From the NCBI GenBank assembly GCA_036405815.1, contig DASWWX010000063.1:66255-130254 (forward strand): a stretch of 64,000 nt of DNA, in the 5' to 3' direction. A program made the position numbers and the translations under genes. Within the stretch, counting starts at the first letter, position 1. Each line of letters starts with the position of its first letter. Below are positions 48,491-57,791 of this stretch, piece by piece. The DNA is from Solimonas sp036405815. Lineage in GTDB: Bacteria > Pseudomonadota > Gammaproteobacteria > Nevskiales > Nevskiaceae. The notes under the pieces are model-generated. The model was given only the letters and a program-made list of their open reading frames with translations, was not told the origin of the DNA and did no database searches.

Positions 48491-49114
48491 ATGCACGCCG
48501 ACCGCCACATCACGCTCTACTACGCCGCCAACAGCCGCGCCGCCGGCGTGCTGTTGCTGCTGCGCGAACTCAAGGCCGAGTACACGCTGAAGCTGCTGGA
48601 CCTGCAGCGCAACGAGCAACGCAGCGCCGAGTACCTCGCAATCAACCCCATGGGCAAGGTGCCGGCCATCGTGCACCGCGGCGCGCTGGTCACCGAACAG
48701 GTCGCGATCTATCTATACCTCGCCGACCTCTATCCCGAAGCCGCCCTGGCGCCGCCGCTGGGCGACGCGCATCGCGGCCCCTATCTGCGCTGGATGGCGT
48801 TCTACGGCTCGGCGTTCGAGCCGGCGATGGTGGACCACGCACTCAAGCGCACGCCCGCACCGCTGGCGACCTCGCCGTACGGCGATTACGAATCGGTGAT
48901 GCGCGCCCTGACCGCGCAACTGGAACAGGGGCCGTACTTCCTCGGCGAGCGCTTCAGCGCGCTGGATCTGCTGTGGGGCACGTCGATCAACTGGATGCTG
49001 CAGTTCGGCCTGCTGCCGAAGACGCCGCTGTTCGAGGACTATGCCGGGCGCATCGCCGCAAGGGCCGAATACGTCTGGGTCAAGCAGCACGACGCGCAGG
49101 CGGCGTCAGCCTAG
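48491..49114 (+). CDS. Glutathione S-transferase family protein
   Basis: The 207-residue protein has an N-terminal thioredoxin-like domain (residues 1-80; ITLYYAANSRAAGVLLLLRELKAEYTLKLLDL, NPMGKVPAIVHRGALVTEQVAIYLYLADLYPE with the cis-Pro and the Glu-x-x-Ala glutathione site) and an all-helical C-terminal domain (GPYFLGERFSALDLLWGTSINWML). The active-site residue is probably Ser/Asn near position 15. Function (detoxification or thiol chemistry) is not resolved. It is divergent from the rhomboid gene. Confidence 0.88.
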   Translation: MHADRHITLYYAANSRAAGVLLLLRELKAEYTLKLLDLQRNEQRSAEYLAINPMGKVPAIVHRGALVTEQVAIYLYLADLYPEAALAPPLGDAHRGPYLRWMAFYGSAFEPAMVDHALKRTPAPLATSPYGDYESVMRALTAQLEQGPYFLGERFSALDLLWGTSINWMLQFGLLPKTPLFEDYAGRIAARAEYVWVKQHDAQAASA

Positions 49115-49358
49115 ACGCGCCGGCCTGGCGCCTCATCCCGGCGATCTCCCCGCCACGCCAATTCAGCAATGGCGCGCCGGCGCACGCGGGAGTCAGTGAC
49201 GATTCAGCGCGCCGGCCAAGAATCCGCAGACACCCCTCTCTGTCTGGCCGGCCCATGATCGCTTCCCGGTCGCACCCCATCGCGAGCCCCTGGACCGCCC
49301 CGTCCGAAACGTCGGGCGACGGCTCCCTTTACGGCATCGCAGCCACGGCAGCACGACG

Positions 49359-50792
49359 ATGAACCTGCCAACGAGCTGGAGCTGGGAGCATGGCCTGCTG
49401 CTGCTCGGCCTGATGGTGGCCTCGGTCGCCTCCGCGCATGCCTTGCTCAACAAGCGCGACCCGCGCGCGGTCTGGGGCTGGATCGGCGTGTGCTGGCTGT
49501 TCCCGTTCGGCGGCTCGCTGCTGTACTTCCTGTTCGGCATCAACCGGCTGGAGATGCGCGCGCACAAGCTGCGCCCGCCGACCGTCAACCGGCGCACGCG
49601 GCGTCAGCCACGAGCGCACGCCCAGCAGCGGCCGGCGCTGCCGGCCAATCTGGGGGAGGTCGCGCGCACCGCGGACGTGCTGACCCGGCTGCCGCTGCTG
49701 CCGGGCAACACCCTGCGGCCCCTGCACAACGGCGAGCAGACCTATCCGGCGATGCTGGCGGCGATCGACGAGGCGCGGCACAGCATCGCCCTGGCCAGCT
49801 ACATCTACGATCCGGACCGGATCGGCGCGCGCATCGGCGATGCCCTGGCACGCGCCCAGGCTCGTGGCGTGCAGGTGCGCGTGCTCATCGACGGCTACGC
49901 CGACTTGATGACCGGCTGGCGCGCCAGCGCGCTGCTGAAGCGGGCCGGCGTGCCCACGGCCCGGTTTCATCCGCCGCGCCTGCTGCCGCCGTCGCTGCAC
50001 ATGAATCTGCGCAACCATCGCAAGCTGCTGATCGTCGACGGTGTGCACGCATTCACCGGCGGCATGAACATCAGCGATCGGCACTACGCCGACGACCCGA
50101 CCAATCCGCGGCCCGAGAACGATGTGCATTGCGAGTTGCACGGCCCGATCGCCGCGCAACTGCTGGCCACGTTCTGCGAGGACTGGCACTACGCCGCCGG
50201 CGAGCGCTGGACGCCACCGACGATCGAGCCCGCCACGGGCGGCACCGCGATCTGCCGCGTGCTGGCCGACGGCCCCAACGAGGACGTGGGCCATCTCGCG
50301 CAGACACTGTTCGCGGCGATCTCCGCGGCGCACCACCACATCCGCATCATGACGCCGTACTTCCTGCCGCCACGCGAACTCGCTGCGGCGCTCGAAGCCG
50401 CGGCTTTGCGCGGCGTGCAAGTGGACGTCGTGATTCCGAAGCAGAATGATCAGCGCGGCGTGCACTACGCGATGCGCCACGGCCTGCCGCACCTGATCGA
50501 CGAGGGCGTGCGCGTCTACGAGCAGCCGCCCCCCTTTGCGCACAGCAAGCTATTCATCATCGACGATGCCTACGCGCACATCGGCTCGACCAACTTCGAT
50601 CCCCGCAGCCTGCGCCTCAACTTCGAACTCAATGTGGAGGTCTACGACGAGGGCTTCGCCGGGGCGCTGAGCGCCCACTTCGACGCCGTGCGCGAGCGCT
50701 CGCATCGATTCGAAGCCGAACAGCTGCGCAGGGCCTCACTGCCCGTTCGTCTGAGAAACGCCTTCTGCTGGCTGTTCTCGCCTTACCTGTAA
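49359..50792 (+). CDS. Cardiolipin synthase (phospholipase D superfamily)
   Basis: The 477-residue protein has two N-terminal membrane spans (about 9-27 and 38-57), then two PLD domains. The HKD motifs are NHRKLLIVDGVHAFTGGMN (near residue 220) and AHSKLFIIDDAYAHIGSTN (near 400). It forms cardiolipin from phosphatidylglycerol at the inner membrane. Overall length is that of ClsA. The 244 bp upstream (49115-49358) show no gene or clear signal. Confidence 0.92.
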   Translation: MNLPTSWSWEHGLLLLGLMVASVASAHALLNKRDPRAVWGWIGVCWLFPFGGSLLYFLFGINRLEMRAHKLRPPTVNRRTRRQPRAHAQQRPALPANLGEVARTADVLTRLPLLPGNTLRPLHNGEQTYPAMLAAIDEARHSIALASYIYDPDRIGARIGDALARAQARGVQVRVLIDGYADLMTGWRASALLKRAGVPTARFHPPRLLPPSLHMNLRNHRKLLIVDGVHAFTGGMNISDRHYADDPTNPRPENDVHCELHGPIAAQLLATFCEDWHYAAGERWTPPTIEPATGGTAICRVLADGPNEDVGHLAQTLFAAISAAHHHIRIMTPYFLPPRELAAALEAAALRGVQVDVVIPKQNDQRGVHYAMRHGLPHLIDEGVRVYEQPPPFAHSKLFIIDDAYAHIGSTNFDPRSLRLNFELNVEVYDEGFAGALSAHFDAVRERSHRFEAEQLRRASLPVRLRNAFCWLFSPYL

Positions 50793-50935
50793 GCCGTGGC
50801 ATGCCAGGCGCGCGGCGGCTTCACAAGCCGGCGCCGCGCGCAAGACTGCCGGCTGTCGCAGGCATGGGGTAAGGTGCGCCCCTCCTCGCGCCGTGAACGA
50901 TTCCGGCGCCCACTCTCGCCGGGGCCGTTTCCGTC

Positions 50936-51832
50936 ATGTGGTTCAAGAATCTGCAGCTCTATCGACTCCCCCGCGGCTGGAACATGAGCGCGGCCGCGCT
51001 GGAAGAAAAACTCGCCGAGCGCCCGCTGCAACCCTGCACCGGCCTGAACCTGCAGACGCGCGGCTGGGTGGCACCGGGCGAAACCGATGCGCTGGTCTAT
51101 TCGCAGGAGAAGCACCTGCTGATCGCGATGGGCATCGAGCAGAAGCTGCTGCCCGGCGCGGTGATCCGTCAGGCTGCCGAGGAGCGGGCTGAGCAGTACG
51201 AGCGCCTCAAGGGCTTCAAGCCCGGCCGCAAGATGATGCGAGAGATCAAGGAACAGGTGATCTCGGAGCTGCTGCCGCGTGCCTTCGTGCGTCAGCGCAA
51301 GCTGCACGCCTGGCTCGACCTGCAGAAGGGCTGGCTGATCGTCGATTCCTCCAGCCCCGGCCGCGCAGAGGAACTGGTGGAGCTGCTGCGCGACACGCTC
51401 GGCGAGCTGGCGGTAAGCCTGGTCGAAACCGATCACGCGCCGAGCGCCACGCTCACCGCGTGGCTGGCCGGCGGCAATCCGCCGGGCGCGCTGTCGCTGG
51501 ACGACGAATGCGAGCTGTGCGGCAGCGACGCCAGCAAGCCGACGGTTCGCTACGTGCGCCATCCGCTCGAAGGCGAGGATGGCCTGAAGCGCCACATCGC
51601 CGACGGCAAGTTCGCCACCCGGCTGGCGCTGACCTGGAACGAGCGCGTCGCCCTGGTCGTCACCGAGAAGCTGCAGATCAAGCGCGTGAAGTTCCTCGCC
51701 GTGAAGGAAGGCGACGATCAGACCGCACAGAACCCGGAAGAGCAGTTCGACGTGGACTTCGCACTGATGACCGGCGAACTTGCGAGCCTGATCGCCGATC
51801 TGGAAAAGGCGCTGCAGTTCAAGAAGGGTTGA
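50936..51832 (+). CDS. rdgC: Recombination-associated protein RdgC
   Basis: The 298-residue protein matches RdgC throughout: MWFKNLQLYRLPRGWNMSAAALEEKLAERPLQPC at the start, GWVAPGE near residue 42, RAFVRQRKLHAWLDLQKGWLIVDSSSPGRAEELVELLRD in the middle, and KRVKFLAVKEGDDQTAQNPEEQFDVDFALMTGELASLIADLEKAL at the end. RdgC forms a ring around double-stranded DNA and tempers RecA-dependent recombination. The ATG has no strong ribosome binding site but matches the family start. Confidence 0.96.
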   Translation: MWFKNLQLYRLPRGWNMSAAALEEKLAERPLQPCTGLNLQTRGWVAPGETDALVYSQEKHLLIAMGIEQKLLPGAVIRQAAEERAEQYERLKGFKPGRKMMREIKEQVISELLPRAFVRQRKLHAWLDLQKGWLIVDSSSPGRAEELVELLRDTLGELAVSLVETDHAPSATLTAWLAGGNPPGALSLDDECELCGSDASKPTVRYVRHPLEGEDGLKRHIADGKFATRLALTWNERVALVVTEKLQIKRVKFLAVKEGDDQTAQNPEEQFDVDFALMTGELASLIADLEKALQFKKG

Positions 51833-51933
51833 AGCGCAGCGGCGCCGCATCGTGCGGGCGACCGGAATCGCCCGCACGAGCCTCGCGTCTCATCCGCGCA
51901 TCAGCGGCATCTCCGCGCCACCTCAGCCGCGCC

Positions 51934-53793
51934 TCAGCCACGCTTGCGCTCGGCGATCCAGCCCTCGACACGCCGCTGCAGCAGCTCCAGCGGCATCGCA
52001 CCGCCACCCAGAACCACGTCGTGGAAGGCGCGGATGTCGAAACGCTCACCCAGCTCGGACTCCGCCTGGGCGCGCAGTTCCTGGATCTTGAGCATGCCGA
52101 TCTTGTAGGACGTGGCCTGGCCCGGCATCACCAGGTAACGCTGCACTTCCGACCGCACCGCCGCCAGCGGCACCGCGGTGTTGGCGGTGAAGTACGCGAT
52201 CGCCTGCTCCTGGCTCCAGTTCATCGTGTGCAGGCCGGTATCGACCACCAGCCGCACGGCGCGCCACATCTCGCTGGTCAGCCGACCGAAGTCCGAGTAC
52301 GGATCCTGATAGGTGCCCGGCATCTGCTTGGCCAGCCACTCGGCGTACAGCGCCCAACCCTCCACGTACGCCGTGAAGCCGGCCTGGCGGCGGAACGTGG
52401 GAATCCCCTCCAGCTCCTGCGCGATCGAAATCTGCATGTGATGGCCGGGTAGCGCCTCGTGATAGGCGATCACCTCCAGCTCGGTCTTCGGCATCGCGCC
52501 CATGTCGGACAGATGCGCGTAATAGATGCCGGGGCGCGCGCCATCCGGCGTGCCAGGGAAATAGTGCTGCGCCGCCCCGTCCTGCTCGCGGAACGGTTCG
52601 ACGCGCTTGACCACCACATCGGCCTTGGGCAGCAGGCCGAACCAGTTCGGCAGCTCCTTCTTGATGTTGTCGATCGCCGCGGTGGCGGCATCGAGATAGC
52701 CCTGCCGGCCCGCGTCGGTATTCGGGAAGCGGAAGCGCGGATCGCTGCCGAGGAACTTGAAGAACGCCGGCAGGTCGCCCTTGAAGCCGGTGCGGTCCTT
52801 GAGCGCGATCATCTCGGCGCGCAGCCGCGTCACCTCGCGCAAGCCGATCTCGTGAATCTCGGCGGCGGTCAATGCCGTGGTCGTCTGCTGCGCGAGCTGA
52901 TGCTGGTAATAGGCCGCGCCGTTGGGCTGCGCACCGACGCCCTGCGCCTGGGCCGTCGTGTTCGGCAGATCGGCCCGCACCCAGGCGATCAGCGTCTTGT
53001 AGGCCGGCAGAAACCGGGTCAGCAGCGCCGTGCGCGACTCGGCCTTGAGCGCGGCGGCGCGTTCCGGCGTCAGCGTGCCCTTCTCCACCAGCGCGTCGAT
53101 CTTGCGCTGCATGTCCGCCCACAACGCGGAATCCGCGCCCTTGTCGAACGGCGCGCCGGCGATCACCTTCTGCGCCTGCTCGACCACGCCTTCGTACGCG
53201 AACCGCGGCGGCCGCACGCCGTAGGCCACCGAAGCCTGGGCATGCGCCAGGAGCTGATCGATCACGCGCGGCACCTCGCCGACGCGAGCGATATAGGCCC
53301 GCATGTCGGACTCGTCGTCGACCGCATGAAAGCTGATCAGGAACGTCGGCAGGAACGACTGCAGGCCGTTCATCTGATCGAAGGCGTACTGGTTGCGCCG
53401 GAACGGCACGGCCGCCAGCGCCTGTTCGTACTGGTACTTCCAGAGGTCGTAGGAGCGCTTGGTTTCGTCCGACAGCAGCGCGTAGTCGAACGCCGACTGC
53501 ATCTGCGCGACGCTGACGCGCTGCCACTCCAGTTGCCGGTCCGCCGCCGCGTCCGAGAGATCATCGAAGCGGTCGTACAGCTCCTTGCGTCCGAGGAACG
53601 TCAGCTGCATCGGACTGAAGCGCAGCGCCTCCTCGTAACGCGCCTCGAACCAGGCGTTGAGGCGCTCCGATTCAGCGGCGACGCGCTCGGCCGTCGGTGT
53701 GGCGGTCGGCGCGGAAGTTGGCGCGGCCGATGGCGGCGCAACGGCGCAACCGCTGAGCAGCAGCAGGACCAGGCAAGCGGAAGCGACGCGCAT
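51934..53793 (-). CDS. DUF885-family lipoprotein, probable metallopeptidase-like
   Basis: The 619-residue lipoprotein (lipobox LLSGC at residues 13-17) has a DUF885 domain from about residue 45 to the end. Landmarks: LTFLGRKELYDRFDDLSDAA, YHEALPGHHMQISIAQELEGIPTFRR (a gluzincin-like HExxH-type zone, here EALPGHH), YVEGWALYAEWLAKQMPGTYQDPYSDFGRLTSEMWRAVRLVVDTGLH and MPGQATSYKIGMLKIQELRA. Some members are carboxypeptidase-like enzymes; activity here is unproven. It is the last gene of a minus-strand group of four exported hydrolases. Confidence 0.88.
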   Translation of the reverse strand: MRVASACLVLLLLSGCAVAPPSAAPTSAPTATPTAERVAAESERLNAWFEARYEEALRFSPMQLTFLGRKELYDRFDDLSDAAADRQLEWQRVSVAQMQSAFDYALLSDETKRSYDLWKYQYEQALAAVPFRRNQYAFDQMNGLQSFLPTFLISFHAVDDESDMRAYIARVGEVPRVIDQLLAHAQASVAYGVRPPRFAYEGVVEQAQKVIAGAPFDKGADSALWADMQRKIDALVEKGTLTPERAAALKAESRTALLTRFLPAYKTLIAWVRADLPNTTAQAQGVGAQPNGAAYYQHQLAQQTTTALTAAEIHEIGLREVTRLRAEMIALKDRTGFKGDLPAFFKFLGSDPRFRFPNTDAGRQGYLDAATAAIDNIKKELPNWFGLLPKADVVVKRVEPFREQDGAAQHYFPGTPDGARPGIYYAHLSDMGAMPKTELEVIAYHEALPGHHMQISIAQELEGIPTFRRQAGFTAYVEGWALYAEWLAKQMPGTYQDPYSDFGRLTSEMWRAVRLVVDTGLHTMNWSQEQAIAYFTANTAVPLAAVRSEVQRYLVMPGQATSYKIGMLKIQELRAQAESELGERFDIRAFHDVVLGGGAMPLELLQRRVEGWIAERKRG

Positions 53794-53930
53794 GAACTCT
53801 CTCCGGAGCAGAACGCGCCGAGCCTACCGCATCGCGCCGCGTGGCGACGCGGGCTGGGTGAAATCACGGGTGCGCGAGTCGATCCGGAATCCGGCACAAC
53901 GGTCCAGCGTTCGCGGGAACAAGGAATCGC

Positions 53931-54875
53931 CTAGCGGATCGGCTCAGGGCACGCCGCAAACGCGCCGGCATCCACCAGCGCGCGGTAGCGATCCGGGAAG
54001 TTGGTGAAGATGCCATCCACGCACAGCGTGCCGATGCGCTCGAGGTCTTCGGTCGAGTTGACCGTATAGGGATGCACTGCCAGGCCCAGCGCATGCGCCT
54101 GATCCACCAGCGCCTGCGTGGTCTCGCCGACCGGCGGACCGATACCGAACGAGTAGGCGGCGGCCACCGGCAAGGTGATGCCGCTGCCGGCGAACATCAG
54201 CTGGATCAGCGGTATTTCCGGATCGAGCAGGCGCATGCGCAGCAACGAATCCGGCGTGAACGACTGCACCAGCACCTGCCGTTCGCTGACCGCACCATCG
54301 CGCAGGCCGTACTCGTTGATCAGCCGCAGCAGCTCGGCCTCCATCGGTCGCAGCGTGCCGATGGTCTTGGTCTCGATGTAGTACCTGATGTCGCTGCCAT
54401 AGCGCTGGAACACCTCCTCCAGCTTCGGAATCTGCAGGCCGACGTACTCCGGCCGCGCACGATCCGGGTAGGCCTCGTTGAACCAGCTGCCCATGTCGCA
54501 GGTCTTCAGCTGCGCCAGCGTCTTGGTGCCGACGCGACCGCTGCAGTTCTCCGCCGGGCCGCGCGCGGTGCGATCCAGCGTCGCATCGTGCAGGCAGACC
54601 AACACACCATCGCCAGTCATCGCGATGTCCTGCTCCAAGTAGTCGGCACCCATCGTCAGCGCCAGATCGTAGGCGGCGATCGTATGCTCCGGCGCATGGC
54701 CGGACGCACCGCGATGCGCGATCACGCGCTGGCCGTCGACGCGCGCCGGTGGCGGCGGTGGTTCCGGCGTCGTGCCCGGTTCGGACAGCGGCGCCGAACC
54801 ACTGCAGGCGCTGAGCATCGCGGCCAGCACCACGGCAAGAACCACAACAACCGGCATCCGTGCAGCGCGCGTCAT
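53931..54875 (-). CDS. Glycerophosphodiester phosphodiesterase lipoprotein (GlpQ/UgpQ type)
   Basis: The 314-residue lipoprotein (lipobox LSAC) has a GDPD TIM barrel from about residue 47. Catalytic features: IAHRGASGHAPEHTIAAYDLAL (HRG and the Glu of PEHT), GADYLEQDIAMTGDGVLVCLHDATLDRT (Glu/Asp pair and catalytic His), then IETKT and LVQSFTPDSLLRM. It splits glycerophosphodiesters into an alcohol and glycerol 3-phosphate in the periplasm or at the surface. The gene follows the PHP-like lipoprotein by 14 bp, so they are cotranscribed. Confidence 0.92.
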   Translation of the reverse strand: MTRAARMPVVVVLAVVLAAMLSACSGSAPLSEPGTTPEPPPPPARVDGQRVIAHRGASGHAPEHTIAAYDLALTMGADYLEQDIAMTGDGVLVCLHDATLDRTARGPAENCSGRVGTKTLAQLKTCDMGSWFNEAYPDRARPEYVGLQIPKLEEVFQRYGSDIRYYIETKTIGTLRPMEAELLRLINEYGLRDGAVSERQVLVQSFTPDSLLRMRLLDPEIPLIQLMFAGSGITLPVAAAYSFGIGPPVGETTQALVDQAHALGLAVHPYTVNSTEDLERIGTLCVDGIFTNFPDRYRALVDAGAFAACPEPIR

Positions 54876-54889
54876 GTCAGCTCGAACTC

Positions 54890-56158
54890 TCAGTTACGGG
54901 GGGCAATCCAGACCGGCGCCAGGTACGCCGCCGACACACCGTCCGGGTCATGCGCGCGCACCACGTACCAGCGTTCGGTCTCGCCGACCGGCAGCGTGGT
55001 CTGCAGGCGGCCGCCGCTGGCGTGCGCGATCTCCTCGCCGCCGCTGCTGTACAGGCGCAGCTCGCCAACAAAGGCGCTGCCGTCGGCCTCGCGCAGCTGC
55101 ACCGTCAGCGGCACGCTGCTGCCGCGATCGCAGCGCAGGCTCGCGCCCATCGGATGGCCGGCAGCGTCGAGGGTGGCACGCAGGTGGCGCCCCGGCGACA
55201 GCGCGTAAGTACGGCGCGCCAGCCAGGCTTCACGGAACGCGTCCTCGGTCAGCGCCGTGGCCTGGGTCACCGTCTTCGGCCGCTCCTCGGAGCCGTACTT
55301 CAGCTCGTGCTCGTCTTCCGAGCCGATCGGCGCCAGGCGCCAGCCCTTGTCGAGCGCGCGCACGTAGTCGGGGAAATAGCGATCATCACCGTTGCGATCG
55401 TTGTAGACCTCCATGCCGAACATGCGCTCGACTGCGGACGGGATCAGCTTGAAGTCGTTCCAGTTGCAGCCCGGATCGCCGTCAGCGAAGCACTTGTCGC
55501 TGGGATGGTTGAAGTGCGCGAGGCCATCGCCACCGCCGCCGAACGGCAGCGGCGCGGTGACGCTGCCACCCAGGCCGATCGCATTCGGATCGCGGCCGAA
55601 CCACGACCAGAACGTCTCCATCGTCACGATATAGCCGAGATCGGTCTTGGCATTGCTGAAATTCTTCGAGAAGTAGACGTTGATGTGGCCGAAGCGGTCC
55701 GAGGTCCACTCGAAGCCGCGGATCGCCAAGAAGCTCTCGTCGCTGGCCTCGGCCGCCTGCGAGGCGGTGCTCTGCCACTTCACCAGCTCATCCGCGGTCG
55801 GCGTCAGGCAGGTCAGCAGGCCGTCCGGTGTCGTGAAGCAATCGTTGCCGAGCGAGATGAAGACGGCGGTGTCCAGCGTGTCCGAGTGCTCGCTGGAGCC
55901 GACGAACGAATAACCGGCTTCCTTGATCGTGGCGAAGTAATCGCGCGGAATGCTGTGAATGTCGCCGTCCGAGTAGGCGCTGTGCTCATGCATCGTGCCT
56001 TCGTAGTCGCGCAGGCTGGTGAGCGCCGGACCCGAGTACGCGTCGCACTGCGCCGCAGTCGCCGGTGGCGGACTGCCGCCACCGCTATCGGCGGGGCTGC
56101 TGGAATTGCCGCAGGCCGCTAGTGCCAACGCGGAGACGAGACCGATCAGATGACGCAT
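54890..56158 (-). CDS. PHP-like metallohydrolase lipoprotein (CehA/DUF3604-like)
   Basis: This 422-residue protein starts MRHLIGLVSALALAACGN after a GGGGGAG site; lipobox LAAC. The first metal cluster looks like a PHP motif: MHEHSAYSDGDIHSIPRDYFATIKEAGYSFVGSSEHSD (about residues 56-92). Later come GFEWTSDRFGHINVYF, the FNHPSD segment, and PIGSEDEHE. A C-terminal beta domain ends the protein (LTVQLREADGSAFVGELRLYSSGGEEIAH). PHP enzymes hydrolyse phosphoesters or related bonds with two or three metals; the substrate is unknown. It lies between a purple acid phosphatase-like gene and a GDPD gene on one strand. Confidence 0.82.
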   Translation of the reverse strand: MRHLIGLVSALALAACGNSSSPADSGGGSPPPATAAQCDAYSGPALTSLRDYEGTMHEHSAYSDGDIHSIPRDYFATIKEAGYSFVGSSEHSDTLDTAVFISLGNDCFTTPDGLLTCLTPTADELVKWQSTASQAAEASDESFLAIRGFEWTSDRFGHINVYFSKNFSNAKTDLGYIVTMETFWSWFGRDPNAIGLGGSVTAPLPFGGGGDGLAHFNHPSDKCFADGDPGCNWNDFKLIPSAVERMFGMEVYNDRNGDDRYFPDYVRALDKGWRLAPIGSEDEHELKYGSEERPKTVTQATALTEDAFREAWLARRTYALSPGRHLRATLDAAGHPMGASLRCDRGSSVPLTVQLREADGSAFVGELRLYSSGGEEIAHASGGRLQTTLPVGETERWYVVRAHDPDGVSAAYLAPVWIAPRN

Positions 56159-56222
56159 AACTCCCCCTTCGTACGATGAACGCCCCGGCGTCGCTCCCGG
56201 GGGGAGAAGCGCGGCGCGGGGC

Positions 56223-57602
56223 TCAACCATGCCACAGCGCCTGGTGCAGGTGCTGTGCGTTGCGAAGTTTGGTGTGTGCCTCGACATAACGCCAGTGCGC
56301 ACCCGCGTCGGCGAGGATCGCCTGGAAGTCGCGGATCGGCTTTACCGCCTCATGCCGCGCGATGCCGGGGCGCGGCGTCAGTTCAAATTCGTCGATCACG
56401 CTCAGGTCCGACGTCGGCGGACCATCCTCGCCGTCGTCCACCGCATAGGTGGTGGCGACGATGCGCCCTGGCTCCACCGCGTACTCGACAAAGCTGTAGC
56501 GGCGCTGCTGGACCTGACTCCAGGCGCTGAAGCCATCGAAGGTCCGCATGCCCTGACCGCCGCCGCCGGCACAGACCTGCACGTAGCCGAACGGCAACGG
56601 CAAGCCCAGCCCCATGGGCTGGCTGCGCTGATAGCTGTGATCGTGACCGACCAGCAGCAGGTCGACGCCGTAGCGCAGCATGATGTTCTCCTCGAGCAAC
56701 ACCAGCGTCGGATTGGCCGGGCTGCGGCCCTCCTCGTCGGTCCAGATCGTGAAGTGTTGCAGGAAGACGATGAAATCGATCTCGCCGGCGGCGCGACGCA
56801 GCGCCGCGGTCGCCAGATCGGTCTCGATCTTCACCAGCTCGGCCGGCAGCGTGCCGTCGGTGATCAACGCACCGCCGGTGGACACCATTAAATGCACGCG
56901 GCCGACATCGAAGCTGTAGAACGTCTCGCTGCGCCCCGGATGGCTGAAGCGCGTGCGGAACGCCGCGCCGGTGCCATCCTTGTCCTCGTGATTGCCGGGA
57001 CAGCACATCATCGGCACCTGCGCCGCCAGATGCTCCATCTGGTTGAACCAGTCGTCCCACACCGGCTGATTGCCGTCGGCATAGGACAGGTCGCCGGCGA
57101 TGACGAAGAAATCGCTCCCACGCCGCAGGATGCCCTCGCGCACCGCGCGCGCATACACGGTGCGCCCGTGATCGCCGAAGTGCGCGAAGCGGAAGCGATC
57201 CACCGGCGTCGGCTTGACGATGAAATCCGGTGACGTGGCCGCGCCGTTGCGGACGCGGTAGCGCAGCGGTCGCGCCGGATCGAAGCCTTTCATCGTCGCG
57301 CGGTGCGTGGTCACCGGCACATCGAACGCCGCTTCGGTGGTCGCGGTCGCGATCTGCATCGGGCCACCGTCATGGCCGAACTCCACGACGCCCGGTGCGT
57401 CGTCCACCGCGTCGGTAAACCAGGTGACCGTGCGCGTCTTCCGTGGATCGCCGGTCCAGCTCAGGTGCACGCCACGCGGGCCGTTGCGCGGCGCCGGTGG
57501 CGGCGCGATCCCATCCGGCGCGGTGCTGCCGCCGCAGGCCTGCAGCAGCGACGGCAGCAACAGCGTGGAACCGGCTTGCAGCAGACGGCGGCGGGTGTTC
57601 AT
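56223..57602 (-). CDS. Purple acid phosphatase-like metallophosphoesterase, Tat lipoprotein
   Basis: The 459-residue protein starts MNTRRRLLQAGSTLLLPSLLQACGG, a twin-arginine-like signal with a lipobox (LLQAC). A fibronectin-like N-domain (GPRGVHLSWTGDPRKTRTVTWFTDAVDD) precedes the calcineurin-type core. Core motifs: FRFAHFGDHGRT, FVIAGDLSYADGNQPVWDDWFNQM, MCCPGNHED, LLLVGHDHSYQRSQPM, all with the metal ligands of purple acid phosphatases. It hydrolyses phosphoesters outside the cytoplasm. It is the first gene of a group of four exported hydrolases and is divergent from the MBL-like gene. Confidence 0.9.
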   Translation of the reverse strand: MNTRRRLLQAGSTLLLPSLLQACGGSTAPDGIAPPPAPRNGPRGVHLSWTGDPRKTRTVTWFTDAVDDAPGVVEFGHDGGPMQIATATTEAAFDVPVTTHRATMKGFDPARPLRYRVRNGAATSPDFIVKPTPVDRFRFAHFGDHGRTVYARAVREGILRRGSDFFVIAGDLSYADGNQPVWDDWFNQMEHLAAQVPMMCCPGNHEDKDGTGAAFRTRFSHPGRSETFYSFDVGRVHLMVSTGGALITDGTLPAELVKIETDLATAALRRAAGEIDFIVFLQHFTIWTDEEGRSPANPTLVLLEENIMLRYGVDLLLVGHDHSYQRSQPMGLGLPLPFGYVQVCAGGGGQGMRTFDGFSAWSQVQQRRYSFVEYAVEPGRIVATTYAVDDGEDGPPTSDLSVIDEFELTPRPGIARHEAVKPIRDFQAILADAGAHWRYVEAHTKLRNAQHLHQALWHG

Positions 57603-57791
57603 GGCGGTGGCGGAAGATCGGGCGGAATCGGGCCGGATTCGGCCGGGAGTCGGTCGGGAATCAGGCGGACAGCCGCGTAACCTATCGGCCGCTTGTGACC
57701 GCCTCGTGAAAATCCAGATTGCCGCCATTGCAGGACGCCCGGCCCTGCGCTCTACTTCCGCGCCAGCATCGCCACGCCACAGGAGCGCAGC

